A stretch of 64,000 nt of DNA from contig QLIY01000078.1 in assembly GCA_003260075.1 (NCBI GenBank), forward strand, positions 119,090 to 183,089, written 5' to 3'. The DNA is from Phallusia mammillata. Its lineage: Eukaryota; Chordata; Ascidiacea; Phlebobranchia; Ascidiidae. The notes under the pieces are model-generated. The model saw only the letters and a program-made list of their open reading frames with translations, did no database searches and had not been told where the DNA came from. The position numbers and the translations under genes were made by a program. Shown here one piece after another: positions 40,521-54,108 of this stretch (positions are counted from its first letter, which is position 1; every line of letters begins with the position of its first letter).

Positions 40521-41164
40521 TTCTAAGGCAAGTTTTTTGAACTGTAATAGTAAGCTTTGGGATTGGAAAGATCTTAAGGCATTTGCACTGCTACAAGTGT
40601 GTTTGTTTGGCAACAAACTGTAGGCTACATAGGCTGAAATTTTTGTGAAGAAAACTGGTGACGGTTTAGGTTTTGACAAGTATTTTTGTCTTGATGGGAA
40701 AAGGAATATCACCTATGCTGCATTGCTTTAATTGGCCAAATGATTGCAAACTGCAACATACTTTAGCTTAGTAGTGTTGTACGTGTTTGCAAAGTTAGTA
40801 CAGCAAATTAAGTCTTTGACCTGAAAATGTTTCATTGAATCGTTGTGGTTACTACTTCCCTAGATGTGTTCAAAAGTTGGTCTTTGATACAGCACTGCAA
40901 GTAATGTACACAACATGGCACCAACCTATTGACAAAACTAGTTGGTTGCTTGTGTATTCTAGGAATTGCTTTGTTTAGGTGCGCACAACATTTAAGTGCA
41001 ATGAATATTCGTTTAGTTTTTTCCCTATGATATTTTCTTTCAATCTTACTGTTTTTTGTCTGTTATCTTTACAGTACATTCTGCACTGACACAAAACAAA
41101 CAACCTGTGTTTAGTCAAAATATTACACGATCAAGTGGCAAAACTGAGTGTATTATAACGAGCA

Positions 41165-41170
41165 CAATAA
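41165..41170 (+). terminator. candidate polyadenylation signal of RGP1
   Basis: First clear AATAAA on the plus strand after the stop codon, 645 bp downstream. It would give a long 3' untranslated region. Confidence 0.4.
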
Positions 41171-41254
41171 AAGCGACAAAGTCATTTCTGGTAGGTAGCC
41201 CGGCAAATTAGGCAAGAATCTGGAAGCTTATTGTAAGGAGAAGTTTACATTTAA

Positions 41255-41485
41255 CGCAAAATTGTCAAAAAGTAAATAAACGAACACCAGGAACATAGCA
41301 GCAATTGTATGTAAAACAATAATTTACATCAAACAGTTTGTGACATCCTGATCAATAATGTTTTGGGGGGGGGGCCGCAAAATTGTCAAAAAGTAAATAA
41401 ACGAACACCAGGAACATGGCAGCAATTGTATGTAAACCAATAATTTACATCAAACAGTTTGTGACATCCTGATCAATAATGTTTT
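41255..41485 (+). repeat. 110-bp direct duplication split by a 10-nt G run
   Basis: 41255-41364 and 41376-41485 are almost identical (cgcaaaattgtcaaaaag through gatcaataatgtttt, with a few substitutions) and separated by a G run at 41365-41374. Same signature as 8532-8692. Confidence 0.8.
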
Positions 41486-41627
41486 TACACTTCAAAGAAA
41501 AGGTTAACATTCTCTGAAATAATACCTTTAAACTCTCCTTTAAAGAAGTGGCATAACTCGAAACAAAAACATGTTACACATATTCACAAATAAACAGGTG
41601 CATACAAAAAACACGAGATCCGCTTCA

Positions 41628-44068
41628 CTAAAACGGACCGAACAAGACCATCACTGGTTTATCCCTGTACGACATGAGGGCCTTTTTGCGGTGGCGTCTG
41701 CGCTGTTTCTTTGACCGCTTGGTGCTGCACAAGCGCCATGGCTTTTTGGTCTGCACAATGTCCACACGACAATGGAGTTTGTCGATCTTTGGCTTACACC
41801 TCGATGGCCACTCGATCGGTAGTTGTAAGCTGAAACAATGGCCAAGTTACAAATGAACACAGATCTTGAGTAATATTATTTTTTCGTCAAATAAAGGTTA
41901 GTGTACCCAAAGCATTTGTTACATATATCCTTCAAACAAAATACATCACGGCCCTAACTACTACGTCATAAATGTGACCTATGATGCTTTTATGACGTCA
42001 CTAGTTTGTCTAATTCGCAACCATATAAAGCGATTAACGTATTTTTGTCGTTGTTGGTGTATGAACCCAAATCAAATCTTACGTCAGTCAAAGTAAGAAT
42101 GACGCAACTTACACGTCACAGCAGATGACTGCGTCATCGAAGCACGTGCATTTGTGACATTCGTCAGTGACCCACTTCTCGAGAAAGTCGTACTGCCTTC
42201 CCTTGTACTCGCATTTTGCTGCAAAGATAACAAAAACCATCACATAAAAAAATTTATTTATTTAAAATTTATTTATTTAAAAACGATTTAAAATTGCTGT
42301 TAAAAGGTCAGACTAATAATGAAGAATACACTTTTCATGAGATATCTTGTGTTATAATTTTGCACTGAAAACCCGTTACTAGATCAAAATACAAAAACCA
42401 TAAATGTTTTGCCCAAGAATTTAATGTTCGTGTTTCCATAATGCACTATATAGCATACCGTTCGTGTCGCCGTTTTGCACCACAACACAAATTTTCAATG
42501 GAGCATTGTCGCAATTTTAAGATCATTCCTACGTCAAACATGCCACAATCGACCTCAAAATTGTGACCTTTGCATTAAAGCTCTTGTCAGACAAACCCCA
42601 ACAATGTGGATTCGGCATTTGGCCAAGCCGGTCCCCTTTTGAAAGGTCGTGGACTCGGGATCAAAGCCGAACCCGAATGACATATGTCAGCGACTTCGAA
42701 TTGCGTGACAGGTATGCATGGCATGTGACAGGTGACAAGTGCCACTCGACCCTCGCTTCCTGCCACGCCTTCAGCTCGCGTGAGCACAGGGGGTTACGCA
42801 AGGGATCAGGTTTCAACTCTGCATATTGAGGAGAGTGTTTACGATTTTTCTGGGTTATTATAGGGGAGACTGGCGCCTCAGAGTAAACTAGCTACGTGGA
42901 TTTTTTTGCTGATCTGTGTTAAGTTTGCCACTTTATAGGTTCCTTGGTTTCAAGCTATTGTCTATCTGTGAAAATTGGACATTATTTTATGTTTTTGAGA
43001 ACATTTTGCATATAGTTTGTTTTTGTATTTTCAACGTCATGACCATATCCTCGGAACAAACCCAATTAATTTGGACGCAACTACTTTCTGAAGCACTTTA
43101 ATGTTGTACCAAAAACATAACCTCTTGCGTTGACATCTCTTTGTCCGGATATGGCTGAAACAGTTGAAATTGACAACACATCCTGCGCTCTTGACTTGGT
43201 CAGTTTAAAAAGAAAAGTTGTGGATATACTGTATACACGTACACTACTCTAATTTGGTTGCCACTACATTACAAATGCACAGTGAGTCAGTTTCTGTTTT
43301 TAAATTGGCGCCACTCGAGTATACGTTAGTCGTTACTAGAGTATTAACATGGTTCCCAAAATAGAATTTTCTTTTGGTGCGACGCAACGGAAGAGTTTTT
43401 TAGAATTCTATTAGAAGGCCAACATACCGTTAAACACACAAGGTTTTGGCACTTTTATGGGCGCCGGCAGAAAATTTTGCAAGGGCGGTCAAATTCGACT
43501 TACATCGTTGTACACAGTTGGATTACGATACTAAGTAATTATGTACATATATAAGCAGAAATTATATGCAGTAGAATTGCGTATCCTAAAACTTGAATGT
43601 AAAATGTAATGTAAAAAAATCCCCACGCACCTATAACGTATACCATTTTGTAAAACATCAGAGGCATTGGAAACAATTGCAGAAACGAAAATAAGACGGA
43701 CAACGTTAAACTCGTTTGATTAGATCAGGGTTGGCAACCGCCGGTCCCGGGCCGAAAAAAGCGGCGCCCATGGGCACTTTATATATATCGGAACTCTCTT
43801 ATTTAAAAAACTCAATTATGTTTTATCCAAACGATACAGTAAGTCCTAGACATCATTGTGCCACAAAGAATCTTATAGTTCCCAAAGTTACTTCTTGTCA
43901 TAAACCATAGACTTCATTTACGATGTTTCGGTTCCTACCTTCAGTAAGTCGACATTCCTTGTGAGTTTTCACGTCACTTTCCTCGTCATCGCCGCTCTGC
44001 GCATGCGCAAACTCCATACGCAGAATCAAAGTCACCAAAATGGCGGCGAGCATCACGTGGGTGCTCAT
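41628..44068 (-). CDS. beta-microseminoprotein (PSP94)-like secreted protein (145 aa, 3 exons)
   Basis: Exons 5' to 3': 43939-44068, 42113-42218, 41628-41829; 438 nt, in frame. Signal peptide MSTHVMLAAILVTLILRMEFAHA. The mature N-terminal half carries the family pattern: CEYKGRQYDFLEKWVTDEC, then HKCTCFDDAVICC, equivalent to the C-x-C and C-C positions of vertebrate MSMB. A second set of Cys follows (SRCKP, LHCRV, RLCST), then a strongly basic tail (KRSKKQRRRHRKK) not typical of MSMB. MSMB-family proteins are small disulfide-rich secreted factors, best known from seminal plasma, and vertebrate members bind CRISP-type CAP proteins. Here a CAP-like gene is the next gene on the same strand. Orthology is not certain, but the family call is well supported. 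Confidence 0.82.
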
Positions 44069-46280
44069 GACAAATCAGATTTTTTTGCAAAATTTCTTTA
44101 CTTACGTATACCTATTTCCTGCTGAAGTAATGGTAATATTGTAGCATAAGCTTCATTCTTCCAAACATTTCCCAATGTATTTATCCAAAGTAAAAATAGG
44201 TTACATCCTTACCTGTTTCAGGTTATAAATTCTATGTCGTTAATAGTCGAAGCTTTGTTATTTTAAAACGCTTTGTTACATAAAAGAGTTTGCTGTCATC
44301 GGTTACCTTATTTGTAACAATAAATATTTTTTCCGTGCGTTATCTAAATAATGTAACATCGATGTATTCTGTCACAAACGTCTACCAAATGTTTCTGATC
44401 ACATTTGCTTTTGGGGGCAGACTTAGCAACATTGTATTTAAATTCCTACCTATGCAAAGTGTCTTGAAATCGTTTAAAACTGATATTATGATCATCGTAT
44501 GTTATTGGCAAACAGTTTTTATACACTTACTTCAAGGCAATTTCAAATTGAACAAAAACAATTTTAAGGCATAACAACTTTTATGTCCGACGAGTATTGA
44601 CCAAGAAAAAAAACAGCCATTGTTAACGAGCTATCTGTACAGCTTAATATCCGACAAATATTTTTCCATTTTAAGCTCACCACACCTATAAGTTGTGATG
44701 CTCAACTTGACATTAAACATATATACACTCCCATGCAGCTAAAACTTTTGTCCCGGCACTTTCTCCTAACATCCAAGACCAGCGACCCTCATGCCCTCTG
44801 CAATTCCACCATATATGGGTCCAGATTCGTTTGTCTTGCAATGTTTTGTGTATTTCATAGATGGGAAAGTTTAATTTGAACCACGGGAGTGTTCGCGCAC
44901 CTTTGGGCGTTTCCGAGTTTTTTTTAGTTGATTCTGTTATGTGCGTTTATTGTGGGTGAACTCATACGTACTTCGCAAGCACGGATTTTCCGTTGGCATT
45001 TTAGTGTACAAATTAGGAAAATGCCCTGATTTAAGTACAAAAATATTGGTATACCCTATACCCCTTTTTTCTTCAGACCATTTTTGCAAGCATAACCATG
45101 CACGGAATAAAACTGTAACGTAAATGTAAACAGAGTGGATGGAAAAACGTATTTAAAGTTTATGGGGTGGTCGCCGACTTGAGTAATGTTTTACAGACCT
45201 GTGTCCTCGAGTTTGATAAACACTGCTCTATACGGTTAATAAACTAAATATATCACGTTTGTTAAATGACCAGTGGCGTCGAAAACCGGGTAAAATAGAA
45301 GATTTTTGACGCATTAGTTGCATCAAGAAATAAAAAACTTGTAACAGTCTTAAAAACACTGTCTATACAAAACTTGAATCGTTGCGTAACATTTAGGAGT
45401 ATTTTATATAAGTTAATCATAAGCTCGCAACAAACCTTTATCATTCTATGGTTTCAATACTTATAGTTGTCAGTGTCACTACCAACTCTCAATAAATTAA
45501 TTCCTGAAGAACCCTATTCTTACTGTCACAGAGTCATAAAATCTCCCGAAATTTGAAAGCGATTTTATCATCCTTTTCGATAACATGTTATTCCACAAAC
45601 ATCTTCTTAAGTTCTACGTACTAAAAAACAGTTTGCCGAAATCCTGACATCGTCGCAAAACCTGTTGCCAAGTGGCACCCTGGACATGGTAAAACCTTGA
45701 TAGTGCGACCGCAAGTCGTTTCAACAGCGTCTCACACCACAACGATCAACGATAAAATGCATCACAACACTTCGCGCTACGAGCCGCCAATTTAGACCCA
45801 TAATTACTGCGTATAGCTTCGTTGAGCGAAGTCGCAACGCTCACCATGGCCTAGCATTATTTTTGGCGTCATTAAATCCAATCAACGCGTGTAGATTTTT
45901 TTTCCAAGCCCGTTTTTTTCTCCTATCTTATGTCATTTTCAGACGTCTAGATTTAAGTGATTTTTAGGCTTGGAATAGAACCTTACTTGGTGTGGTTCGT
46001 TTTTAATTGTAAGCTCGCAGTCTGGTAAACGATTAATTTAGTCAATTTTTACAAAACCTTAACAATGTGTGGGTCATTTAATATGCCTTGCCATGGTCAG
46101 GAAGCTCAAAAAAATTGTTTGACATTTGAAAGAGATTGCAAGTTTTTTTACCCCGTTTTTAGATGAGAGTTTGGTTTACTACTTATAATGTAACAAACTT
46201 TATTTTTGTTTCAAAAACTTTTTGGATTTGTAGTCGGGTCGGGTTCGGGCTTGATTCGGACGTGACCTCTCACTCTACCA
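44069..46280. other. intergenic stretch without recognisable genes
   Basis: No splice-supported coding segments were seen. A hAT-like left end, cagggttggcaacc, at 43727 lies in MSMB-like intron 1 without a right partner. Confidence 0.45.
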
Positions 46281-46612
46281 CAGTGGTTCTTAACCAGGGG
46301 TACGTGTACCCCTTGGGGGTACGAAGCATCAAAACAGGGGGTACGATATGCAGGGTGAAATTATTTGCTATTTAGGCATATTTGTGAAGAATGCGTAACA
46401 AGTTACTTTGTTATATATGTAGAAACGGTTAGTTTTGTCCCACATACAATACTGTTTTCATGCATGCATTCAACACCCAAGTTATAAATACACAAAGTTT
46501 AATTCCTATCATTAGAATTTTATTTACTTCCGTCGGCCATTGTAGACAGGGGTGCGAGAAAATTTTATGAAAGCTCAAAGGGTACCAGCGCAAAAAAGGT
46601 TAAGAAACACTG
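46281..46612. mobile_element. hAT-type MITE, 8-bp TSD
   Basis: 332 bp with ends CAGTGGTTCTTAACC and GGTTAAGAAACACTG. Flanks CTCTACCA (46273-46280) and CTCTATCA (46613-46620) differ at one base. Confidence 0.87.
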
Positions 46613-48167
46613 CTCTATCACGTTTGTGTCGTAAATTTTTAGGCAATTCTAACTTTCGGGTCTAATTTGTTTATTTTTTTAAGGCGAGTTTGAGCATATT
46701 TTCAGGTCCTCTTACAACTCTGATCGTATTCTAATCGATTCAACCATTTGACTTCACAACATATAACAATACGCACAGTTTGATACAAATCAATGGGAAT
46801 GTGAACATGGAATTCAATTATGATGTCACTTTAATGGCTTGTACGTTGTTACATAAATCCAAAAAAATGAAATAGCACTGTCGCAGTTAAGAAAGCGCAC
46901 CGACCAAATCCCTACAAAAAGTTAATCAACTTTTTTCCTAAAAATACCAAATATGTGCAAAATATTTGGAGAAGCGGTAAACACTGCTAATTAAATCTGT
47001 GAAAGTTGTTTAAACCATATTTTCATTGACTTGCTCGACTAGGCTCTTTCCTACTCCCAAGAAAATCTCACTCTGACATCAACACAGTGGCGCAATCGCT
47101 TATAAAGCACGGTCTGGTTGTGAAACTAGCATAACCCCTTGGAACAAAAAACGCGTTTTGAGGGGGGAGAACGGAAACGGGCCATCACGTGATCAGTAGT
47201 GGTGTGTCGCCTGAAAATTCGAGGAATTTCGTAGTCTACGCGAAAAACACGAGCGCTTATGTTGATGTCAGCATTTCACTGGGACCTGGACATGCGAAGG
47301 GACTTTTCAGGGAAGTTAGAAAATTTGAGGAACAATATTTGTTGTTATGTAGACTTTTGCACAACATGTTAACAAGCATAAAGACGTTTCGTTTTATGTG
47401 CGTAGTAAACCTTAGTTATTCCGGGAAATGAAAATTTTTTTAAGACTACTTTACAGTGAAGGTTAATATTTGTTGTGTAAGCTTTCCTGTCAGGCATGAT
47501 ATCAACCTTCTAGAGCTCTTCTTGCAATGGTATTATTGTACCACGTTTCGACGTCCTATACAGGTCGTTGTGTTCAAAACATTTGTTGCATTTTGCCATG
47601 TACTAAAATTTCCTGTGTGGGATTGTGGCACCTACAAAACTTGTAGCACGCGTTTCTCATCTTTGACGCCCACACATTTCTGTCACATAAAATGTACTCA
47701 TTTCAAATTCTTACTACTTTATGGTCTGGTAACCTTACGCCAACAATGTGAACTATTTTGCATTCTTAACCTGAATCATTTACTCGAAACGGAAAATATG
47801 TACAAGGTTTTAGTTGCAGACCACAACCGTGTGTTAATTGCTACTGTAACTATGGTAAACTACATCACGACCGCCCTAGCTTATTTGTTACCCAAAGTGC
47901 GACGTTATTGAGGGGTATTGAGTTTACTCTGCTTGGTAAAAAGAAAACATAGCGACCCAATTGCCGTAAGACAAACACAACGTCGGAAATAGCGGCGAAA
48001 AGTTGGAACGTTACGTGGCGCTGCAGTTACACGGTTTAAATCAATTGAAAAAATACAGTTTATTCACTTTGCTTTACAAACTCCACCCCTAATATGCGTG
48101 CGTGCTAGGTGGTTCCCCGTGTAAGTATCGAGCAAATATTTCTTCGACATTTCTAGTGGCCGTTTTG

Positions 48168-48254
<87 letters not shown>

Positions 48255-51200
48255 ATTTGCAGCTGGCACCCGACGCTTATCGCGCAGTTTGTGGCTCGTA
48301 ATTATTGTTTTTCGTGTTGACGTCTGTGTCTGGGAAACAGTGGGATTCCTGGCATACCCGTGTGGCGAGCTGAGAGATATATTAGGTTGGAGTTAGAACG
48401 ATCAATCTGTTTGCGGATATGCAAATGTCGCGTTTTGGGGCGTACATTCTTGAAATCGGTTTGTAACCGCATCCAGCATCGCGTTCTGGATATCTTGTAT
48501 TTTTGTCCATTGTGGCATAAGCCTTAGTCTGGCAAAAGCATCATGCTGACAAACAGAGGCATCCGCAAGTGCTTGTCAAATTCGCTTACCACTTACATAT
48601 TTTGGGGGTTGGAAGAAGTTATATTTTGATTGTATGTACAAAATTCAAATACAAAATATTCAAAAACATGTTAATTACGCCGTGTTTTTGCGAGTAGTTT
48701 CTTCATTTTTCGTCAAAATATGATCATGATTAACAGAATTTTTTTTCTTGATTGACCCGAATTCAAGATTTAAAAAAATCGAGGTAAAACTACAGAAAAA
48801 GAAATAGACAAACGAAGGATAATTAAAAATTTTCTTGCTCTCANGATAATTGAAAATTTTCTTGCTCTCGATTATTTTGCGTACCACTTTCGTCGCATCA
48901 TCTCCAAAAAAATCAAACCTTTCCAGTTTACAAAACTCGGCTCTAAATCTATAAAAAGCTGGAAAGCCCTGGAACTACTCCACCCATTTTTAGCACACGC
49001 ACTCGAAATTCGGGGGTTTGATTCCGGGGTGCGACACAAATCCGCCTCAATGGGGCCGACTTAACCCCATGTGGGGCGGTAACCACTTGACCCCGAAAAA
49101 TCTCTCAAGTGAGCCTCAGGGTAATGAGAAACAAGATTCCGTCGTAAAGTATTGTAAACGTTAAGTAAAGAACAATTTATGTTCAAAAACAATATAAGCT
49201 TGTAGTGCGTTTTTTTAGATAAAGATAAATTATTACATCGATTTCCCCTCAGTGTTGCAATAGCTTATTACCCGTTCAGATGCTTTTTGCCTTTCGGACT
49301 TTTCCCGATATTTCGCTGAGTCATTATTATGAGTCTAGTGCTTTCGGTAGTAAGTCTTACCAAACTGGTCAAACCAACCAATGTTAAGGCTAAAACATAA
49401 ACAAATATGAAATAAGCTGGCAATGAGCAAATCACTTTGGCCATCTAATGATCACATTTGGCGCGGGATTTCGCAATCAAACCCCGATTTAAAACACTAG
49501 AAACCAGTTTGGACAACCAAAAAACCTTACAAAGTGATTTTTGGAACCCCTCGTTGACCTCGTGGTCCCAACATAATCTAAATTCCTAAACCAAACGACA
49601 TACGTAAAATAATTCGGGAAATCGTCATTCCCTTATCACACAAAATTCTAGCTTTCATCATTGACTCACACACGATATGACTGACTCAAGCGCCAGTAAG
49701 GTCCTGGTTTACGCTATTCCTACCTTCTTAAGTACCCCAGCTTAATCTACGAACATCAAACAGCATTCCACATCATAAAAAAAACGGTTCCTGTGCCCAA
49801 AAGAGCTTTAGCTGCAAAATGCGACAGTCGGATTCAGACAGGAGTTTTATCCTGTTCGCGCGAACGATTCTTGCCAACGCGACGTTCGGTTACGTCACAA
49901 TTCAAGACGTTACGTCACATCGCATCGGGGCTTACGAGAGTAGAGCGACGTTAAAACTATGCATACGTGCGCGTTTGGTTCGACGACCCGGGCAAAATCG
50001 CTGTGGTTTTTCGCAAAAATCTCGACTCTTCGTGTCGCTGATGTCAGTCATGCGCATAAGCTTGAGACGCCAGGTGGAATTCCTGACAACAAATCTTCCT
50101 GTGTTTTGTCCAAATTTTTGTTCTAGCACAGTGTCGAAGCGCATGGTCCATTTCATTGTCATTGATTGACAAACGTAATTCTACTAAAACCAGTTACTAG
50201 TGGAAATGTATTAGAACGAACCATTGTTACACACAAAATCCTTTGTCCTTATGTATGTTCGTAACAGCTGAGTTATTTGAGTAAAAGATCCTATAGTTTT
50301 AGATAAGTTCTAGTTCAAAAGTGCAAGAAAACACAAACAATAATGTGCGTTAAAAATATTCAGTATTTGTAACGTTTTAAACAGTATTTTTTCGTAACAT
50401 CACTTGATTTTTTTGCATCGCTAGAACTTCGTATACCTCCCAACCCACAAGCCATGCTATTTTTAAAATGCTTGTATGTTTGGATATTTACGAGTTACGC
50501 AGGCATCAGTATAATCCTTCCACTTTTTTACGACTATTTTTTATGCTTATTCCTAAAATATATGTTTTTTATTAAAATCAAATTCACATTGAATTGCAAA
50601 TACTGTTATTTGCGTTTGTTCCCAGGTCGAAAGTGGTCACTACTTAAAAAGCCATTAATTTTCAAACAGTTCTTTGATTACGTCCCTGTGTGAGATGCTG
50701 TTTTGACAATTAATGACATTCAGCCGAATGTTTCGTTAATTAATCTGATTAAATCATTATTTATCGCACAAATTAGCATTTTCAAACCGTCTATTAAATA
50801 CATAGCACATTAGCATTATTGTTTCAAGTGCTACAATGCCTTCGCATGTTCAGCTGCGGTAAACAATAGCCACTTTCATTGATATCACGTGATCTCATAC
50901 AATTGCGTGCGTATGACCGCACCTGATCTCGTCGCAGCGTCATTTGACGACATGCACTCGTATTAAACTCATACTGCAGTAAACACTTTACACCTTGAGA
51001 CGTGACTTGAGAGAACATAACATACCAGTGTGCATGTGTGTAAATCCGCTTAGCGTTTTTAATATGCTTATATTTGGGATGAGGTACGTGCCCCTTTGGT
51101 ACTAAAGTACAAGGGTTCGATTTGTAACGTGGTCATACAATTGATGAAATTGTGCTGCATATTAACAACGTGCCTATTGAATTTAATCAAACTTGGATCA

Positions 51201-54108
51201 GCCATTTTACGTTGTACATGTGTTCGTATGGTCTCAACAGAATGTTGAATGGTTTGTGTTGTAAAATGGTAACAGGCGTTGACCGTGAATGGTGTGTTGT
51301 ACTTTTTTCTTTATCAGAAAGTCTTTGGAAAAAAACGCCGACGAAGGCAGTAGCACAAAACCCACATAACTTAGGAATTCCTAAAAATTTTGTAATAACA
51401 CGGACATGTTTTGTGGAGATTATACCGTCGCGTTATTTTAAGTGAACAATTGTGCGTTGGGAATAAAAATCGGCGCAGATCAGACCAGCATCTACAACTT
51501 ACTGGTGTGGAAACCTAATGTCACGATTCCTGGTCCTGGTTTCCCTAAAACACGACGGAATTCGGCGAATTCCGACTTTAAACGTTTCCTAGCACGAATC
51601 GCAACGAAAGTTGGGACCGGATTTTGCATTTTTTGTTTTCCAGGTGCTGGCACAACAGGCAAGCATGAGTAACTACCCTACGTTGCTATCACGTTTAAAA
51701 TCGGTTTGTTAAACCCTCTTTAACCATAACGAAATATTACTTTTTTAAGACTTTCACAAATGAATAAAATAAATTTAGACAATAAAAAAACTAAAAGCTA
51801 AAAATTGACAAAAGATTGCTACAACGAGTGTCAAAAGCCCGACAATGTGTTAAATAATGTGTAAATTGTGTCATAAATAAATGCGTAATGGGCTGATTTG
51901 CGATTCGAGAGTAAAATATATATTTTAACATAGAAAGTGTTGCTGCCAGGCACGATATGAAACTAATATAACTCTTTTGGCAATCGCATTTTTGCAAAGA
52001 TGTTATCCTATTTAAATCGCCTTTATCAGCAGTACTGGTATATAGCCTACCCCAAAAAGTGCACACTTTCTCCAAAAAAGGTTTGAAAACAGAAACTACA
52101 GTGCAATAAACACAACGTATAAGATAACACGCAACACACCTTCCATTTGTTAACTTTGCGTTGCTTATATTTTGACGAACCCGTATGCACTATGCCTGGG
52201 CGTCATAGCTGACCACAAATTGACGTTACACTTGACGTGAAATATACATGCTCGTTTATTGTTTGCATCGTCAATGGGCTACTTGAAAGCGACGATGCCC
52301 AAGTTGTGGTTTAAGTTACTGCAGTGCCACCTTGATTTGACGCGAATCGTGGAGACTGTTCTCAAGAAGAGGACAGATTTTGTTTGTTCTTTGAGATTTA
52401 TAAAATTAGGCTTCATTAACTAAGAAGTGTTTTTCATGGAAGTTCAAATTTTTGTTAATTTAAAACGAACAATTGTCAAATATTCTCCGTTTTAACCCTG
52501 TGTTATTAAGCTTAACTCCCTGTGTAAAACTCGATTAATTTTCACAATGAACAATATTATACGTGCAGTGCTGCAAACAGTGCCTCAGACATTCGCAAGC
52601 ATGTAATAAATGCAAGTCATTAATACTGAAGCACGCTGCAACAGCTCGAAATCCATAGTGCCTTGTTACCCGCCAAGCAAAATCCGCTATTTCGTACCGC
52701 ACCCGCAAACAACGCTTAGCACTGTACGAAAAGGTCACTTAGAGCCAGTACAACATTTCCGACGTATTTCGGTATTCAAACCGCCCCATGTGTACACCTG
52801 TGTGACCTAAGCGCACAATGAAAGTTACTGATGGTATCGCAACCGTAACAACCCATTCCATAGCTTCTAAGTATGCGCGGTATGTTGGCATGGTCCCCAA
52901 GCCCGTGTAAATTACTTGCATTGCAAGCATTGGGCGGACACTAATTCAATTGTCTGTGCCTAAACTGCAACAACCTGCAGAATCTGTGTGCTGCCGCCTC
53001 AGTCTGGTCGCGTGCGCAGATGTTTAAAGGAAAACCTGATGTTTTACTGATTTGGGGATTTTAAGACTCCTAACTAGTTGTTTACTAAACCTGTGGCAAA
53101 ACGCTGCCCTTTAAATAGAGTTTGCTGGGCCCGCCAATACATTAGGATTTTAAATATAATGCGTCCTCTTCAACTTTTTATCGCAGTGCAAGCCAATGTC
53201 ATTCTCATGCTCTCTTGTGCTTGCACATTTGTTCATTTATATTTACCCACTTAAAAAACATATAGCCATAAATCTGTAACATTGTATAAACTGTTAACGC
53301 AAGATAATTTTAAACCCTGGATCAAAATAATTTCAACCACATAACAGAAAATCTTTTTGAGCTGCAATTTACTCATGAACCAGCTTTCTTGTGTGCGCCC
53401 TTTAACTAACTGTTTAACAATGGGGCATTCGAAAACAACAATCCCGCATTCTTACCTAAACAATTCGACCTTTTACGGCGAACAATCAACACGTTGTAAT
53501 ACAGATTTTGAAACGGACTGCTAAACATGTCAGGTATTTACTAACTATGCATGAAATTTGCAAAAGGACTGAATAAGGCTCTAACATTTAAGCTAACTTT
53601 TATCAATGGCTGTACATTTTGTACGTCGTTGCACATATTTGTGGTGGATACTTGCCACACCAATGGCACCCGTGCGCAATTAATAGGTACTGTTTGTGCG
53701 TTAGGGGTTTTCTGCTAAAGAGCTTTTTGTCATGAACTTGCAATTTTTATTTTTGTGCTATTGTCCTTCAACAACACTTAAACAAAAATGCGTTTCGTTG
53801 CAAGTTCGCATTAATTCATGAAATAACTTAAACGACGAACCATTGAATTTTCTGCAAGTTTATCGTTGACATTTAAATGCAATATAGAATTGCACATAAA
53901 ATGACAATGTCGTCGATCAAATAAATACGTCAATATGACGTCACCTAAACACAGCGAGGGCAAAAACGACACAATTACGTAAGTATCATTCAACAGCGAT
54001 TGAAGGTCAAAGGTCAAAGGATACCCAATTACACTAATAACCAATTAAATATTGAAACAAATTACGTTTTCAATAAATAGGAAAACAACATTTTGAAAAA
54101 GCAATTTC
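46613..54108. other. 7.5-kb stretch without recognisable genes
   Basis: Open frames up to about 150 codons occur (for example 47456-47911, plus) but show no domain, repeat or splice support. A G run of 84 nt lies at 48169-48252. An N at 48844 is flanked by near-identical 26-bp sequence (gataattRaaaattttcttg). A pair of CRE-like sites lies at 49890-49918. Confidence 0.5.
49890..49918 (+). promoter_or_regulatory. two CRE-like sites 20 bp apart
   Basis: TTACGTCAC occurs at 49890-49898 and 49910-49918, each containing the ATF/CREB half-consensus ACGTCA. CpG content is locally high, but no gene start was identified nearby. Confidence 0.3.

Noticed and set aside
47456-47911. 151-codon open frame, plus strand
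   Set aside because: No signal peptide, domain motif, splice context or repeat structure; composition looks like chance in AT-rich DNA.
49819-50169. Overlapping open frames of 116 and 76 codons on opposite strands
   Set aside because: Neither has family motifs or splice support; CpG-rich stretch lowers stop frequency.
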